Source: an uncultured Erysipelotrichaceae bacterium
GTDB lineage: Bacteria; Bacillota_I; Bacilli_A; RF39; UBA660
Length of the DNA: 9,374 nucleotides
Direction: 5' to 3'
NCBI GenBank assembly: GCA_902797275.1
Contig: CADBSI010000098.1
Location: forward strand, 1 to 9,374
Part shown: in pieces, positions 1-5,914 of the stretch
Numbering within the stretch: position 1 is the stretch's first letter
How the letters are laid out: each line of letters begins with the position of its first letter
The notes under the pieces: model-generated
The model's database searches: none
What the model was told of the DNA's origin: nothing
What the model saw: only the letters and a program-made list of their open reading frames with translations
Program-made: the position numbers and the translations under genes

Positions 1-65
1 ATTCCTATTGTAAGTACTAATATTGCTATTATACTTAAGGTTATTATTATTTTTTTGTTTTTCAT
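1..65 (-). CDS. N-terminus of a secreted or membrane-anchored protein (partial, runs off window)
   Basis: Only the first 21 codons are present. They begin at the ATG at 65-63 and read MKNKKIIITLSIIAILVLTIG: a lysine-rich start followed by an uninterrupted hydrophobic stretch. This is a typical signal peptide or N-terminal membrane anchor; no lipobox cysteine falls within the part visible. The start is supported by an AAAGGAG ribosome binding site (72-78) about six bases upstream. A candidate promoter lies at 117-145 and the gene is separated from the small unit upstream by a terminator at 186-233, so it is probably transcribed on its own. Function cannot be told from this fragment. Confidence 0.7.
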   Translation of the reverse strand, partial: MKNKKIIITLSIIAILVLTIG

Positions 66-116
66 TTAAAACTCCTTTACTATTGAATATTTGCCCCTTT
101 ATTCTAATATAATTTT

Positions 117-145
117 ATTTTAACACTTTTTTTATTTATTATAAA
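117..145 (-). promoter_or_regulatory. Candidate promoter for the partial gene at 1-65
   Basis: On the minus strand TTTATA (140-145, four of six matches to the -35 consensus) is followed after 17 bases by TAAAAT (117-122), preceded by TG plus one base, an extended -10. Transcription would begin near 110, giving a leader of about 45 bases. In such AT-rich DNA chance matches are common, so this is moderate evidence. Confidence 0.42.
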
Positions 146-185
146 GTATTTTCTTGTCTTATAAAATCGTATTATGTGGACTATT

Positions 186-233
186 AAAAAACATGATTAA
201 AAATTACAGATATACTGTAAACTTAATCATGTT
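186..233 (-). terminator. Rho-independent terminator of the small minus-strand unit
   Basis: Perfect 11-base inverted arms AACATGATTAA (190-200) and TTAATCATGTT (223-233) enclose a second perfect 6-base stem TTACAG/CTGTAA (204-209 and 215-220) with an ATATA loop. Read on the minus strand the hairpin runs straight into six T (191-186). On the plus strand no T-run follows, so it is oriented as a minus-strand terminator, which fits the small ORF directly upstream. Confidence 0.72.
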
Positions 234-277
234 ATTAAGTATCATTTATTTGCTTGATTTCCTTTCTATATAAGGAA

Positions 278-367
278 TTATAGGGTATTTCTACCTCCCC
301 CCCCCCATGTAAAGTTTTGTAAAGTTGGAGTTTGATTAGTTGTAAAGTAATTATTCATAATTTTCAT
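278..367 (-). CDS. Small ORF interrupted by a G10 tract (29 aa as read; 43 aa if one G is lost)
   Basis: The ATG at 367-365 has a strong AAAAGGAG site (376-383) eight bases upstream, a promoter at 427-455 and a terminator just beyond. As sequenced, the frame gives a 29-residue peptide starting MKIMNNYFTTNQTPTLQNFT and ending WGGGGRNTL, with TAA at 280-278. The glycines come from ten consecutive G (297-306 as C on plus). With nine or twelve G the reading moves to the frame that continues EVEIPYNSLYRKEIKQINDT and stops at 237-235, two bases before the terminator arm. That product would be 43 or 44 residues, soluble and without a signal peptide. The neat fit of the second frame to the terminator suggests it is the functional one, with this copy in an 'off' state or carrying a homopolymer sequencing error. 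I recognise no family. A noncoding RNA is the alternative. Confidence 0.5.
   Translation of the reverse strand: MKIMNNYFTTNQTPTLQNFTWGGGGRNTL
297..306. repeat. Homopolymeric C10/G10 tract
   Basis: Ten consecutive C on the plus strand in otherwise very AT-rich DNA. It lies inside the small minus-strand ORF (278-367), where slippage by one base would change the reading frame. Mononucleotide G/C runs of this length are the classic substrate of slipped-strand phase variation. Confidence 0.9.
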
Positions 368-426
368 TTAATCAACTCCTTTTTAAAATTTTTATATTTT
401 GTATCTTTTATTTTTTTTACTCTTTA

Positions 427-455
427 ATGATAACAAACATTTATTATTTATTCAA
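427..455 (-). promoter_or_regulatory. Promoter of the small minus-strand unit
   Basis: On the minus strand TTGAAT (450-455) and TATCAT (427-432) are separated by exactly 17 bases, and TG plus one base precedes the -10 (extended -10). The predicted start near 420 gives a leader of about 53 bases before the ORF at 367 and a transcript of about 235 bases ending at the 186-233 terminator. Confidence 0.6.
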
Positions 456-494
456 GACTTATTTTGATTTTTTCTTTTTTTTCTTTTTAAAATA

Positions 495-514
495 TGTTAT
501 AGTTTAGTTGGAGG
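495..514 (+). promoter_or_regulatory. Extended -10 promoter and RBS of the purine nucleoside phosphorylase gene
   Basis: TG-T-TATAGT (495-503) is an extended -10 with only a T-rich, non-consensus -35 region upstream. A start about seven bases on would fall near 510, right at the GGAGG ribosome binding site (510-514), which is four bases from the ATG at 519. The mRNA leader would then be very short. A promoter further upstream cannot be excluded. Confidence 0.42.
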
Positions 515-518
515 TAAT

Positions 519-1328
519 ATGAAAGAATTTTTAGAAACTGTTAATTTTATTAAAAGTAAGGTTAAAGATATTCCAAAGATTGCTATTGTTTTAGGATCAG
601 GACTTGGTTCTTTAAGTGATGATGCAACTGATAAGATAGTTATTCCTTATAAAGATATTCCAGGTTTTCCTATTTCAACGGTTCCAGGTCATAAAGGTGA
701 ATTAATATTTGGTAAATTAGAAAATGTTCCTGTTATTCTTATGAATGGAAGGTTTCATTATTATGAAGGATATGATTTAAAAACTACAACTTATCCTATT
801 CGTATTTTTAAATTACTTGGCGTTGAAACACTTATTTTAACTAATGCTGCTGGAGGAATTAATCTTAACTTTAAAAAAGGTGATTTAATGATTATAACTG
901 ATCAATTATCATTTTTTGCTGAAAGCGTTTTAAGAGGACCTAACTTAGATGAATTTGGAGAACGTTTTATTGATATGTCTAATACTTATGATAAAGTTTT
1001 AACTGAAAAATTAAAACCAATTATGGAAAGAATTACTGGTAAAGTTAATACAGGAGTTTATGCTTATATGAAAGGGCCTACTTATGAAACACCAGCTGAA
1101 ATTAGAGCTTTACGCATTTTAGGTGCTGATGCTGTTGGTATGTCAACTGTACCTGAAGCTGTTGTTAGCCACCACTGTGGGATTAAAACAGTTGGTATTA
1201 CTTGTATAACTAATATGGCTGCCGGTGTTGAAAACGAAGTATTAAGTCATGAAGATGTAAAACTAACTGCTCTTAAATGTGAACAAAACTTTAAGCAAGT
1301 AATTAAAGAATTCATTAAAGAGTTATAA
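519..1328 (+). CDS. punA: Purine nucleoside phosphorylase, trimeric class (PunA/PupG type)
   Basis: Cytoplasmic enzyme that splits purine (deoxy)ribonucleosides such as inosine and guanosine with phosphate to give the free base and (deoxy)ribose 1-phosphate, in purine salvage. The 269 residues match the usual length of the trimeric class. Visible motifs: GSGLG (26-30, phosphate loop), PGHKG with H58, GRFHYYEGY (77-85), NAAGG (109-113), GPTYETPAE (186-194), GMSTVPE (207-213) and the TNMAAG segment (231-236) whose Asn belongs to the base pocket. The ATG is four bases from a GGAGG site. It stands alone on plus, with no other nucleoside gene beside it. Its last 14 bases overlap the end of the convergent gene at 1315-1899, so no separate terminator fits between them. 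The family assignment is secure; preference for guanosine/inosine is from family knowledge. Confidence 0.95.
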   Translation: MKEFLETVNFIKSKVKDIPKIAIVLGSGLGSLSDDATDKIVIPYKDIPGFPISTVPGHKGELIFGKLENVPVILMNGRFHYYEGYDLKTTTYPIRIFKLLGVETLILTNAAGGINLNFKKGDLMIITDQLSFFAESVLRGPNLDEFGERFIDMSNTYDKVLTEKLKPIMERITGKVNTGVYAYMKGPTYETPAEIRALRILGADAVGMSTVPEAVVSHHCGIKTVGITCITNMAAGVENEVLSHEDVKLTALKCEQNFKQVIKEFIKEL

Positions 1329-1899
1329 AATAAATATTTTTATTTTTATAATACGCATAATTAATATTAATTAAAGATAGATTATTATCTTTAATTTTTT
1401 TATCTAACCATTCCCTAGTTTTATTAATAGAAAATAAATTATCTTTAATAACCTTACCATCTACTATAATACTAATTGGGTACTCTCCTATAGTATTTTT
1501 AGGTATTACTATCAAATTATTTCCCTTTTTAATACAATAATCAACCATACCTGGATTATTAATACCTTTTTTCTTTAAACTAAATAATAAATTATTATAA
1601 GTCATATTTTCTTTTATTAAATTATTAAAATTAATAATACCTCGGTTAATTAAAATATTATTTTCTTTAATAGTTTTATTTTCTAAAAATAAATATAAAT
1701 AATAACTTATAATAACTAATATATATAATAAAAAAGTATATATTATATTTAAATTAGTATATAAACTATATAAGTCTATATTTAAAATAATAATTAATAT
1801 TATTATTTCTAAAATAGTTATTTCTTTTAATTTAAATATATACAAAGTACTAAATATTAAAATTAAATAAAATAAAAACTTTAAAATAAAATAAAACAT
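1315..1899 (-). CDS. YetF/DUF421-family membrane protein
   Basis: 194 residues. Three predicted membrane helices fill the N-terminal part (about 4-23, 26-45 and 52-72), followed by a soluble domain from about residue 78. The pattern ILINRGIINFNNLIKENMT (82-100), then LLFSLKKKGI, VIPK and IIVDGKVIKDNL, with a closing REWLDKKI, follows the layout I associate with DUF421/YetF proteins: a 'nameless' membrane protein with a C-terminal alpha/beta domain and a 'DGK...NL...WL' end. The role of the family is not firmly known; some Bacillus members are linked to spores. Start at 1899 has an AGGTG site (1905-1909) that lies in the loop of a possible hairpin (1897-1920). It follows the 1937 gene by 37 bases with no terminator, so it may be the last gene of that operon. 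Its 3' end overlaps punA by 14 bases. Extremely rich in Ile, Asn and Lys. Confidence 0.75.
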   Translation of the reverse strand: MFYFILKFLFYLILIFSTLYIFKLKEITILEIIILIIILNIDLYSLYTNLNIIYTFLLYILVIISYYLYLFLENKTIKENNILINRGIINFNNLIKENMTYNNLLFSLKKKGINNPGMVDYCIKKGNNLIVIPKNTIGEYPISIIVDGKVIKDNLFSINKTREWLDKKIKDNNLSLININYAYYKNKNIYFITL

Positions 1900-1920
1900 G
1901 TTATCACCTAAGATATCATG
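1897..1920 (-). promoter_or_regulatory. Imperfect dyad over the RBS and start codon of the DUF421 gene
   Basis: CATGATATC and GATAACATG (minus strand) pair in eight of nine positions around a six-base loop that contains AGGT of the ribosome binding site; the ATG start is in the stem. As RNA it could hide the start from ribosomes; as DNA it could be a small operator. It may also be chance. Confidence 0.3.
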
Positions 1921-1936
1921 TTTTATTTTTCTTATT

Positions 1937-2425
1937 TTATTCAGTTTTTTTTACTTTTTTAGTTGTTTCTTTAATTTCTTTTTTCTCATCAGTTAATTTA
2001 TCTTTTACTATTAATAAAATATTAGCAAGACTTAAACCATATATCATTACTTTAATAGATGCCATTTGATCTGAAAAATAATTAAAGTTTATATTATAAC
2101 CATATTTATGCCATAAGAACATATTTTGATCAAATAAAGCTCTATAACAGAATACTGATATTACTAACATAACTAAAAATGAAGTTATGTTAAAGTAAAT
2201 ATTATTTTTAACTGTTTTTATATTTAAAAAACTATTTATAAGAGAGAATATTATAAGTAAGATAAATGGAATAACTACTTTTAAGAATTCCATTAAATTA
2301 GCTCCAAATAATTCTTTATCTAATCTTTTAAACATAAAGATAACAATATATAAAGTACCAACAAAAATAACTGGTAATAGAATATTTTTTAAAATATAAA
2401 ATAATTTATTTAATATTTTAGTCAT
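1937..2425 (-). CDS. Four-helix membrane protein of unknown function
   Basis: I recognise no family. The 162-residue product, beginning MTKILNKLFY, has four hydrophobic segments at about 12-30, 44-62, 75-95 and 120-141, a hydrophilic loop with Trp, His and several aromatics between the third and fourth, and a strongly charged Lys/Glu tail (about 144-162) probably in the cytoplasm. A longer reading from the ATG at 2443 is possible, but those six extra codons are the AAGGAGG ribosome binding site itself, so the ATG at 2425 is the better start; it sits seven to eight bases from that site. It overlaps the end of the upstream gene by eight bases, which implies translational coupling with the helical ectodomain protein 2418-3083. 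It may be that protein's membrane partner or a transport or assembly component of the surface operon; this is inference from position only. Confidence 0.72.
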   Translation of the reverse strand: MTKILNKLFYILKNILLPVIFVGTLYIVIFMFKRLDKELFGANLMEFLKVVIPFILLIIFSLINSFLNIKTVKNNIYFNITSFLVMLVISVFCYRALFDQNMFLWHKYGYNINFNYFSDQMASIKVMIYGLSLANILLIVKDKLTDEKKEIKETTKKVKKTE

Positions 2426-3083
2426 TATTATTACCTCCTTCATTAAGTACTTCTGATAAGGTTAAAACCATTTTAGCAAATTCATTATAAGAAGATGCTA
2501 TTATATTATAATCTGATAATAAGTTATTTCTTATAGTAGCTGATGATATATTAGTATTAAAATAATAACTACTATTATTTTTTATTTCGTCAAGAGCAAA
2601 CATAGTTTGATTTGATAAAATATTAACATTACTTTGAATTAAAGATCCTAGATTTTTATAAATAGTTGGAATATCTTTTTCATTTAAATAACTTAAATGA
2701 GTAGCATAACAAACATTTAAAATATTAGATTGAAAAGCCTCTCCTAATTTATAAACATCATATGAATTTAAAGTTTGATTAGTTTGTAAAGTATATAAAG
2801 TACCTTCACTTTTTAAGATATTTCTACAAGTACTAACTTTATTATATAAATCTCTTCTTACTTTATCATCTGATCTTTTATACTTACTTAAACTTGTATC
2901 TAAAGCTTGAATTGTATTTCGATAACTTGTATATTTTATTTCATTATCAGCAACATAGATGGGAGTTTTTATTTCTTGACTATGATAATAATTAATCATG
3001 AGATAAAAACTTGCTATCATGAAAGTAAAACCAATAATTGTATAAATAATAATATTTAAATAATCACTTAGAAATTTTTTCAT
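2418..3083 (-). CDS. Single-pass membrane protein with helical extracytoplasmic domain, unknown function
   Basis: 221 residues. A short positively charged N-terminus (MKKFLSDYL) leads into one membrane helix at about 10-33. The rest (34-221) is hydrophilic and looks mostly alpha-helical, with repeated heptad-like spacing of Leu/Ile, many Asn, Ser and Tyr, and two cysteines (86 and 125). The orientation, outside the cell, is predicted from the charged N-terminus. There is no second helix, sortase signal or lipobox. ATG at 3083 is preceded by TAGGTG, which also contains the stop codon of the upstream gene (gap seven bases). The same arrangement occurs before the signal peptidase gene. It lies between the TasA-like genes and the four-helix protein, so a role in assembling or anchoring the surface structure is plausible but unproven. 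Confidence 0.75.
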   Translation of the reverse strand: MKKFLSDYLNIIIYTIIGFTFMIASFYLMINYYHSQEIKTPIYVADNEIKYTSYRNTIQALDTSLSKYKRSDDKVRRDLYNKVSTCRNILKSEGTLYTLQTNQTLNSYDVYKLGEAFQSNILNVCYATHLSYLNEKDIPTIYKNLGSLIQSNVNILSNQTMFALDEIKNNSSYYFNTNISSATIRNNLLSDYNIIASSYNEFAKMVLTLSEVLNEGGNNND

Positions 3084-3090
3084 AAATCAC

Positions 3091-3642
3091 CTATATAACT
3101 TTCTTTAAAACAACACGATAATGGTAATGTTTATTATACCAATCTTCATTTGTATCATGAATATAAATTCTTAATTCATAAGAATTTGCATCTTTTCCAT
3201 TTACACTTCTTGTATCTAAAATATTATCTTTGATATTAGATAAATAATCTTCTTTTTCTACTTTTCCATTTACTTTTAATTGATATTTCAATTGACTACG
3301 ATTTAATAAGGTTTTAGAAGAACATCCATCATTTATACTATTAAGAGGTAAATCTTCTATATATAAGGTATATGTTCTTTTAGTATTACCTAAATTAGAT
3401 ATTTTAAAACTATAAGGTTGAACATTTAAAACATCTTTATCATCTATGTTTTTAGCATCAGCATCATAGACGTTTTTTCCATTGTCAATTAAAATTATAT
3501 CACCTATTCTTGTTCCTTCAGCTGAAGTTATATAATAACCTCTTCCTATTTGTAAAAAGTATAAATACCAAGAATAGGTTCCTATTATAAGAAATATAAC
3601 TAAAATTAAAGAACCAATTATTAATAAAACTTTATTTTTCAT
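3091..3642 (-). CDS. TasA/camelysin-like surface protein with SipW-type leader
   Basis: 183 residues. A lysine start and hydrophobic stretch (about 4-22) end in GTYSWY (21-26), close to the 'GTxAWF' that marks leaders cut by SipW-type signal peptidases in the TasA/CalY (camelysin) group. The mature part is beta-rich: QPYSFKISNLGNTKRTYTLY (75-94) is the characteristic strand-turn-strand 'F.v.N.G....Y.l.' of these fibre proteins, and the end has ELRIYIHD and YRVVLKK strands. One cysteine (107). Its start overlaps the end of the signal peptidase gene by 11 bases, and an AGAGG site lies inside that gene, so the two are probably made together: protease and substrate. In Bacillus, TasA forms matrix fibres; that this one polymerises is inference. 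Family membership is judged from pattern and context, not from strong identity. Confidence 0.68.
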   Translation of the reverse strand: MKNKVLLIIGSLILVIFLIIGTYSWYLYFLQIGRGYYITSAEGTRIGDIILIDNGKNVYDADAKNIDDKDVLNVQPYSFKISNLGNTKRTYTLYIEDLPLNSINDGCSSKTLLNRSQLKYQLKVNGKVEKEDYLSNIKDNILDTRSVNGKDANSYELRIYIHDTNEDWYNKHYHYRVVLKKVI

Positions 3643-4246
3643 CTCTATACCTCTTCTTTTTCTTTGTACTCATATTTTTAACTAATTTCATGATATCAAA
3701 GGTAATAATACCAACACATGGAACAACGATAGCAATAATCCAACCATAAGCTTGTGATAAGAAATATTGAATATAACCAATCTTTGGTATTTTCATAATT
3801 ACTTTGCCATATATTTGATCTTTTGAAACTGCAAGTTCATCAGCTGAATAGTTATTATCCCCTTTAAAAATATAAACTTTATTACCTGTAGAATCTATAT
3901 TAGTTCCAACAATTCTATGAGTTATCATTTTACCCGGGTATTTAGGATTTCTAGAAAAATAAGTACAAATATCTCCTACTTTCAAATCATCTGTTCTTTT
4001 TATTAAAATTGCATCTTGTACTTTAATGGTTGGTACCATACTAGGAGATACAATTACATAAGCTCCAAATAGAGGTGGCTCCCAATGACCTGAATTAACA
4101 TTTTTAGTAACATCTATATAATAAGCTAAGAATAAAAAACCAATTAAGACTAAAATTACAATTATTGAATTCATGATAATAGTTGTAATAAAATTTAACC
4201 ACCATTTTATCTTTTGCCAAGTAGTTCTTTCTAACGTACTTTCCAT
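3632..4246 (-). CDS. sipW: Signal peptidase I, SipW/ER type (family S26B)
   Basis: Membrane serine protease that removes signal peptides from exported proteins. 204 residues with a cytoplasmic N-terminus, a membrane helix at about 20-44, the catalytic domain outside, a second helix at about 163-186 and a basic C-terminal tail. The active-site motif SPSMVPT (67-73) holds the serine (S69). In place of the lysine of ordinary bacterial signal peptidases there is a histidine in MITHRIVG (H110), the mark of the ER/SipW type, with acidic residues in FKGDNN (D130) and YSADE (D136). The start at 4246 is seven bases after the stop of the upstream TasA-like gene and uses an AGGTG site overlapping it. 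It is flanked by two probable substrates (3091-3642 and 4254-5021), the same logic as tapA-sipW-tasA in Bacillus subtilis. Confidence 0.92.
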   Translation of the reverse strand: MESTLERTTWQKIKWWLNFITTIIMNSIIVILVLIGFLFLAYYIDVTKNVNSGHWEPPLFGAYVIVSPSMVPTIKVQDAILIKRTDDLKVGDICTYFSRNPKYPGKMITHRIVGTNIDSTGNKVYIFKGDNNYSADELAVSKDQIYGKVIMKIPKIGYIQYFLSQAYGWIIAIVVPCVGIITFDIMKLVKNMSTKKKKRYRDEK

Positions 4247-4253
4247 AATTCAC

Positions 4254-5021
4254 CTACTTTGCAGTTCTTGCATATGTATTTACCTTAACTGAGAAAGTTT
4301 TATTAGAAAAGTTTTCATCTACTTTTGCATCTTCACTTACCCACATACGCATAACAAAATTTATTTTTTTATTTTTAACATCATTAGGACTTACTTCTCC
4401 TTGATATATTACTTTACCTGAAACTTCATTATATTTACTATCTTTATAATCAGTAAATACTTTTATTTTATTATTTGGTTTATAAGAAAACTCAACATCA
4501 TTATCGTTTTTCTGTAAATATAATTTTACATAACTAGGATCTAAAGTATTATTCTTATCAGGTACAGCTGTTAATTCATAATAAACTCCAGCTGTTTTAG
4601 ATCCTACTAATAAAGAAAATTCATATACATAACTTTCTCCTTTAAAAAGTTTTCCTACTTCATCCTTCGTTGGAAATTGATTAATTAAATAAATTCCATT
4701 TTCTGTAGTAGAATTTTTTTCAGTATAAGTTATTATATATTTATCTTTATCATTATTAGGTTTAGGACTTGGTTTATTGTTATCATCATCTTTTTTATCA
4801 TCATCTTTTTTAATAATTGAAATTAACGTATTAATAGTTTGATCACCAGATATAAAATTAATAGCTGAAAATGATATTCCCAGTGCAAATAAAACGGCAA
4901 ATGTTGTTAAAAAAATTAAAATAATTGGATGTTTTCTTTCATCATAATTAACATAATAATCTATTTCTTTTTCATCTAACTCTTCTTTAAACTCATTTTT
5001 AGGAGTTTTTTTATCGTCCAT
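4254..5021 (-). CDS. Membrane-anchored TasA/camelysin-like ectodomain protein
   Basis: 255 residues, first gene of the operon. A charged cytoplasmic segment of 30 residues is followed by one membrane helix (about 31-57), an Asp/Lys/Pro-rich linker (72-94) and a beta-rich outer domain (95-255). YVYEFSLLVGSKTAGVYYEL (131-150), VKLYLQKND and a closing KTFSVKVNTYARTAK resemble the SipW-dependent TasA/camelysin proteins, which end in 'Y.vkv.vya'. The long N-terminus lacks the GTxAWF signal, so it may stay anchored rather than being cut, perhaps as the base of a fibre; alternatively it is cleaved after SFSAINF. GGAGGT (5029-5034) lies seven bases before the ATG and a good promoter is at 5045-5073. 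No cysteines. The fold assignment is by pattern and by the neighbouring sipW; moderate confidence. Confidence 0.65.
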   Translation of the reverse strand: MDDKKTPKNEFKEELDEKEIDYYVNYDERKHPIILIFLTTFAVLFALGISFSAINFISGDQTINTLISIIKKDDDKKDDDNNKPSPKPNNDKDKYIITYTEKNSTTENGIYLINQFPTKDEVGKLFKGESYVYEFSLLVGSKTAGVYYELTAVPDKNNTLDPSYVKLYLQKNDNDVEFSYKPNNKIKVFTDYKDSKYNEVSGKVIYQGEVSPNDVKNKKINFVMRMWVSEDAKVDENFSNKTFSVKVNTYARTAK

Positions 5022-5044
5022 TTTAAATACCTCCGTATATTAAT

Positions 5045-5073
5045 ATAGTACCACAAGAATAATATTTTTACAA
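5045..5073 (-). promoter_or_regulatory. Promoter of the sipW/TasA-like operon
   Basis: On the minus strand TTGTAA (5068-5073), 17 bases, then TACTAT (5045-5050), with TGG before the -10 (extended -10). The start near 5038 gives a short leader of about 17 bases, just enough for the GGAGGT site. No other promoter or terminator is evident before 1937, so this one probably serves the whole block. Confidence 0.65.
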
Positions 5074-5075
5074 TA

Positions 5076-5103
5076 AAATTTTTCTTCAAAAAACGAAAAA
5101 TTT
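5076..5103. promoter_or_regulatory. Inverted repeat centred between divergent promoters
   Basis: Perfect nine-base arms AAATTTTTC (5076-5084) and GAAAAATTT (5095-5103) are separated by ten bases. The dyad fills the gap between the two divergent -35 elements (5068-5073 minus, 5102-5107 plus). It could bind a dimeric regulator of both units or act as paired A/T-rich UP elements for RNA polymerase. Confidence 0.45.
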
Positions 5104-5130
5104 GTGTTTTATATTAATATATGGTATAAT
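5102..5130 (+). promoter_or_regulatory. Promoter of the 5150-5899 gene
   Basis: A consensus TATAAT (5125-5130) preceded by TGG (extended -10), with TTGTGT (5102-5107) 17 bases upstream as a weak -35. The start near 5137 gives a leader of about 13 bases that contains the G-rich GGGGGA site (5141-5146) ahead of the ATG at 5150. Confidence 0.68.
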
Positions 5131-5149
5131 CTTGTCGTTTGGGGGATTT

Positions 5150-5899
5150 ATGAATAATAAAGAAAATTTAGAATTAAAAAAAGAAATCAAAGAACTTGAA
5201 AGTCAAAAAAGAAAAATCAAAGTTTTAAAAGCTTTAAAAAATTCAGCTAAAATAGGACATTTAATTGCTCCTTATGCTGTTTCAGCTGGTATTACCTTTG
5301 GTATTTTTTCAAGTTTAGGTATGATGCCATTTACTAAAAATGAACATAAAAAGTATTTAGAAACAATGAAAGAATTTGATAGTTATGGAAATATAAGATA
5401 TGAAGAACAATATGATCATTTTGAAAATGTTAAAAATACTATTACTTTCTATGATAATTGGAAATTAGTAAATGGAATGTATACAAGAAACATTGAAATT
5501 TATGATGCAAGTAAAATTGATTTTTTAGATATTGAAGAAGTTGTTAACAATAATAATGTTAAAAATGTTTTAGGAAATCCTACAAGTACTAAAATAGAAA
5601 TTAAAAATAATGTAGATGAAGATGAATTAAAAAAAGGATCTTATTTAAAAGCTCAAGTATATAATCAATTTCTTGATAATTATATAACTGTTGAAGAAAC
5701 TTTTAAAGAAAGTTTAAATAATACTTTAAATTGGTTATTTATTAACATAGCTGCATCTATTCTTATTACTTTAAGTAGTATTTCTAATCGTATAGAAAAA
5801 TATCAAGAAGAAACTAAAGAAATTGAAGCTTTTTGTCCTACTAACGATTTAGAAACTAAAATTCTTACTAAAAAGAAATGTTTAAATATTAGAAATTAA
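5150..5899 (+). CDS. Two-helix membrane protein with coiled-coil N-terminus, unknown function
   Basis: I recognise no family. The 249-residue product starts with a Lys/Glu-rich helix likely to form a coiled coil (about 3-30), then a membrane helix (about 37-58), a hydrophilic domain outside the membrane (about 60-190) and a second helix (about 194-212) followed by a charged cytoplasmic tail with two Cys (229 and 244). Both ends are thus predicted inside. A longer frame open from a TTG at 5102 exists, but that codon is part of the promoter -35; the ATG at 5150 has a GGGGGA site three bases upstream and is preferred. It is transcribed away from the sipW/TasA-like operon from a shared regulatory region and is closed by the terminator at 5915-5954. 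A functional link with the operon, for example sensing or anchoring, is only suggested by position. Confidence 0.75.
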   Translation: MNNKENLELKKEIKELESQKRKIKVLKALKNSAKIGHLIAPYAVSAGITFGIFSSLGMMPFTKNEHKKYLETMKEFDSYGNIRYEEQYDHFENVKNTITFYDNWKLVNGMYTRNIEIYDASKIDFLDIEEVVNNNNVKNVLGNPTSTKIEIKNNVDEDELKKGSYLKAQVYNQFLDNYITVEETFKESLNNTLNWLFINIAASILITLSSISNRIEKYQEETKEIEAFCPTNDLETKILTKKKCLNIRN

Positions 5900-5914
5900 T
5901 TTTTTAATATTAAA

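Noticed and set aside
2426..2443. Upstream ATG start extending the four-helix protein by six residues
   Set aside because: The six codons are the AAGGAGG ribosome binding site for the ATG at 2425.
2774..2800. About 20-base near match between 330-349 and the region near 2776-2796 (GTTTGATTAG-TTGTAAAGTA)
   Set aside because: Single near match with an indel in low-complexity AT-rich coding DNA; about what chance allows, and no flanking similarity.
5102..5149. Upstream TTG start extending the 5150 gene by 16 residues
   Set aside because: The TTG lies in the predicted -35 and the extra codons cover the consensus TATAAT and the RBS; the ATG at 5150 is better placed.
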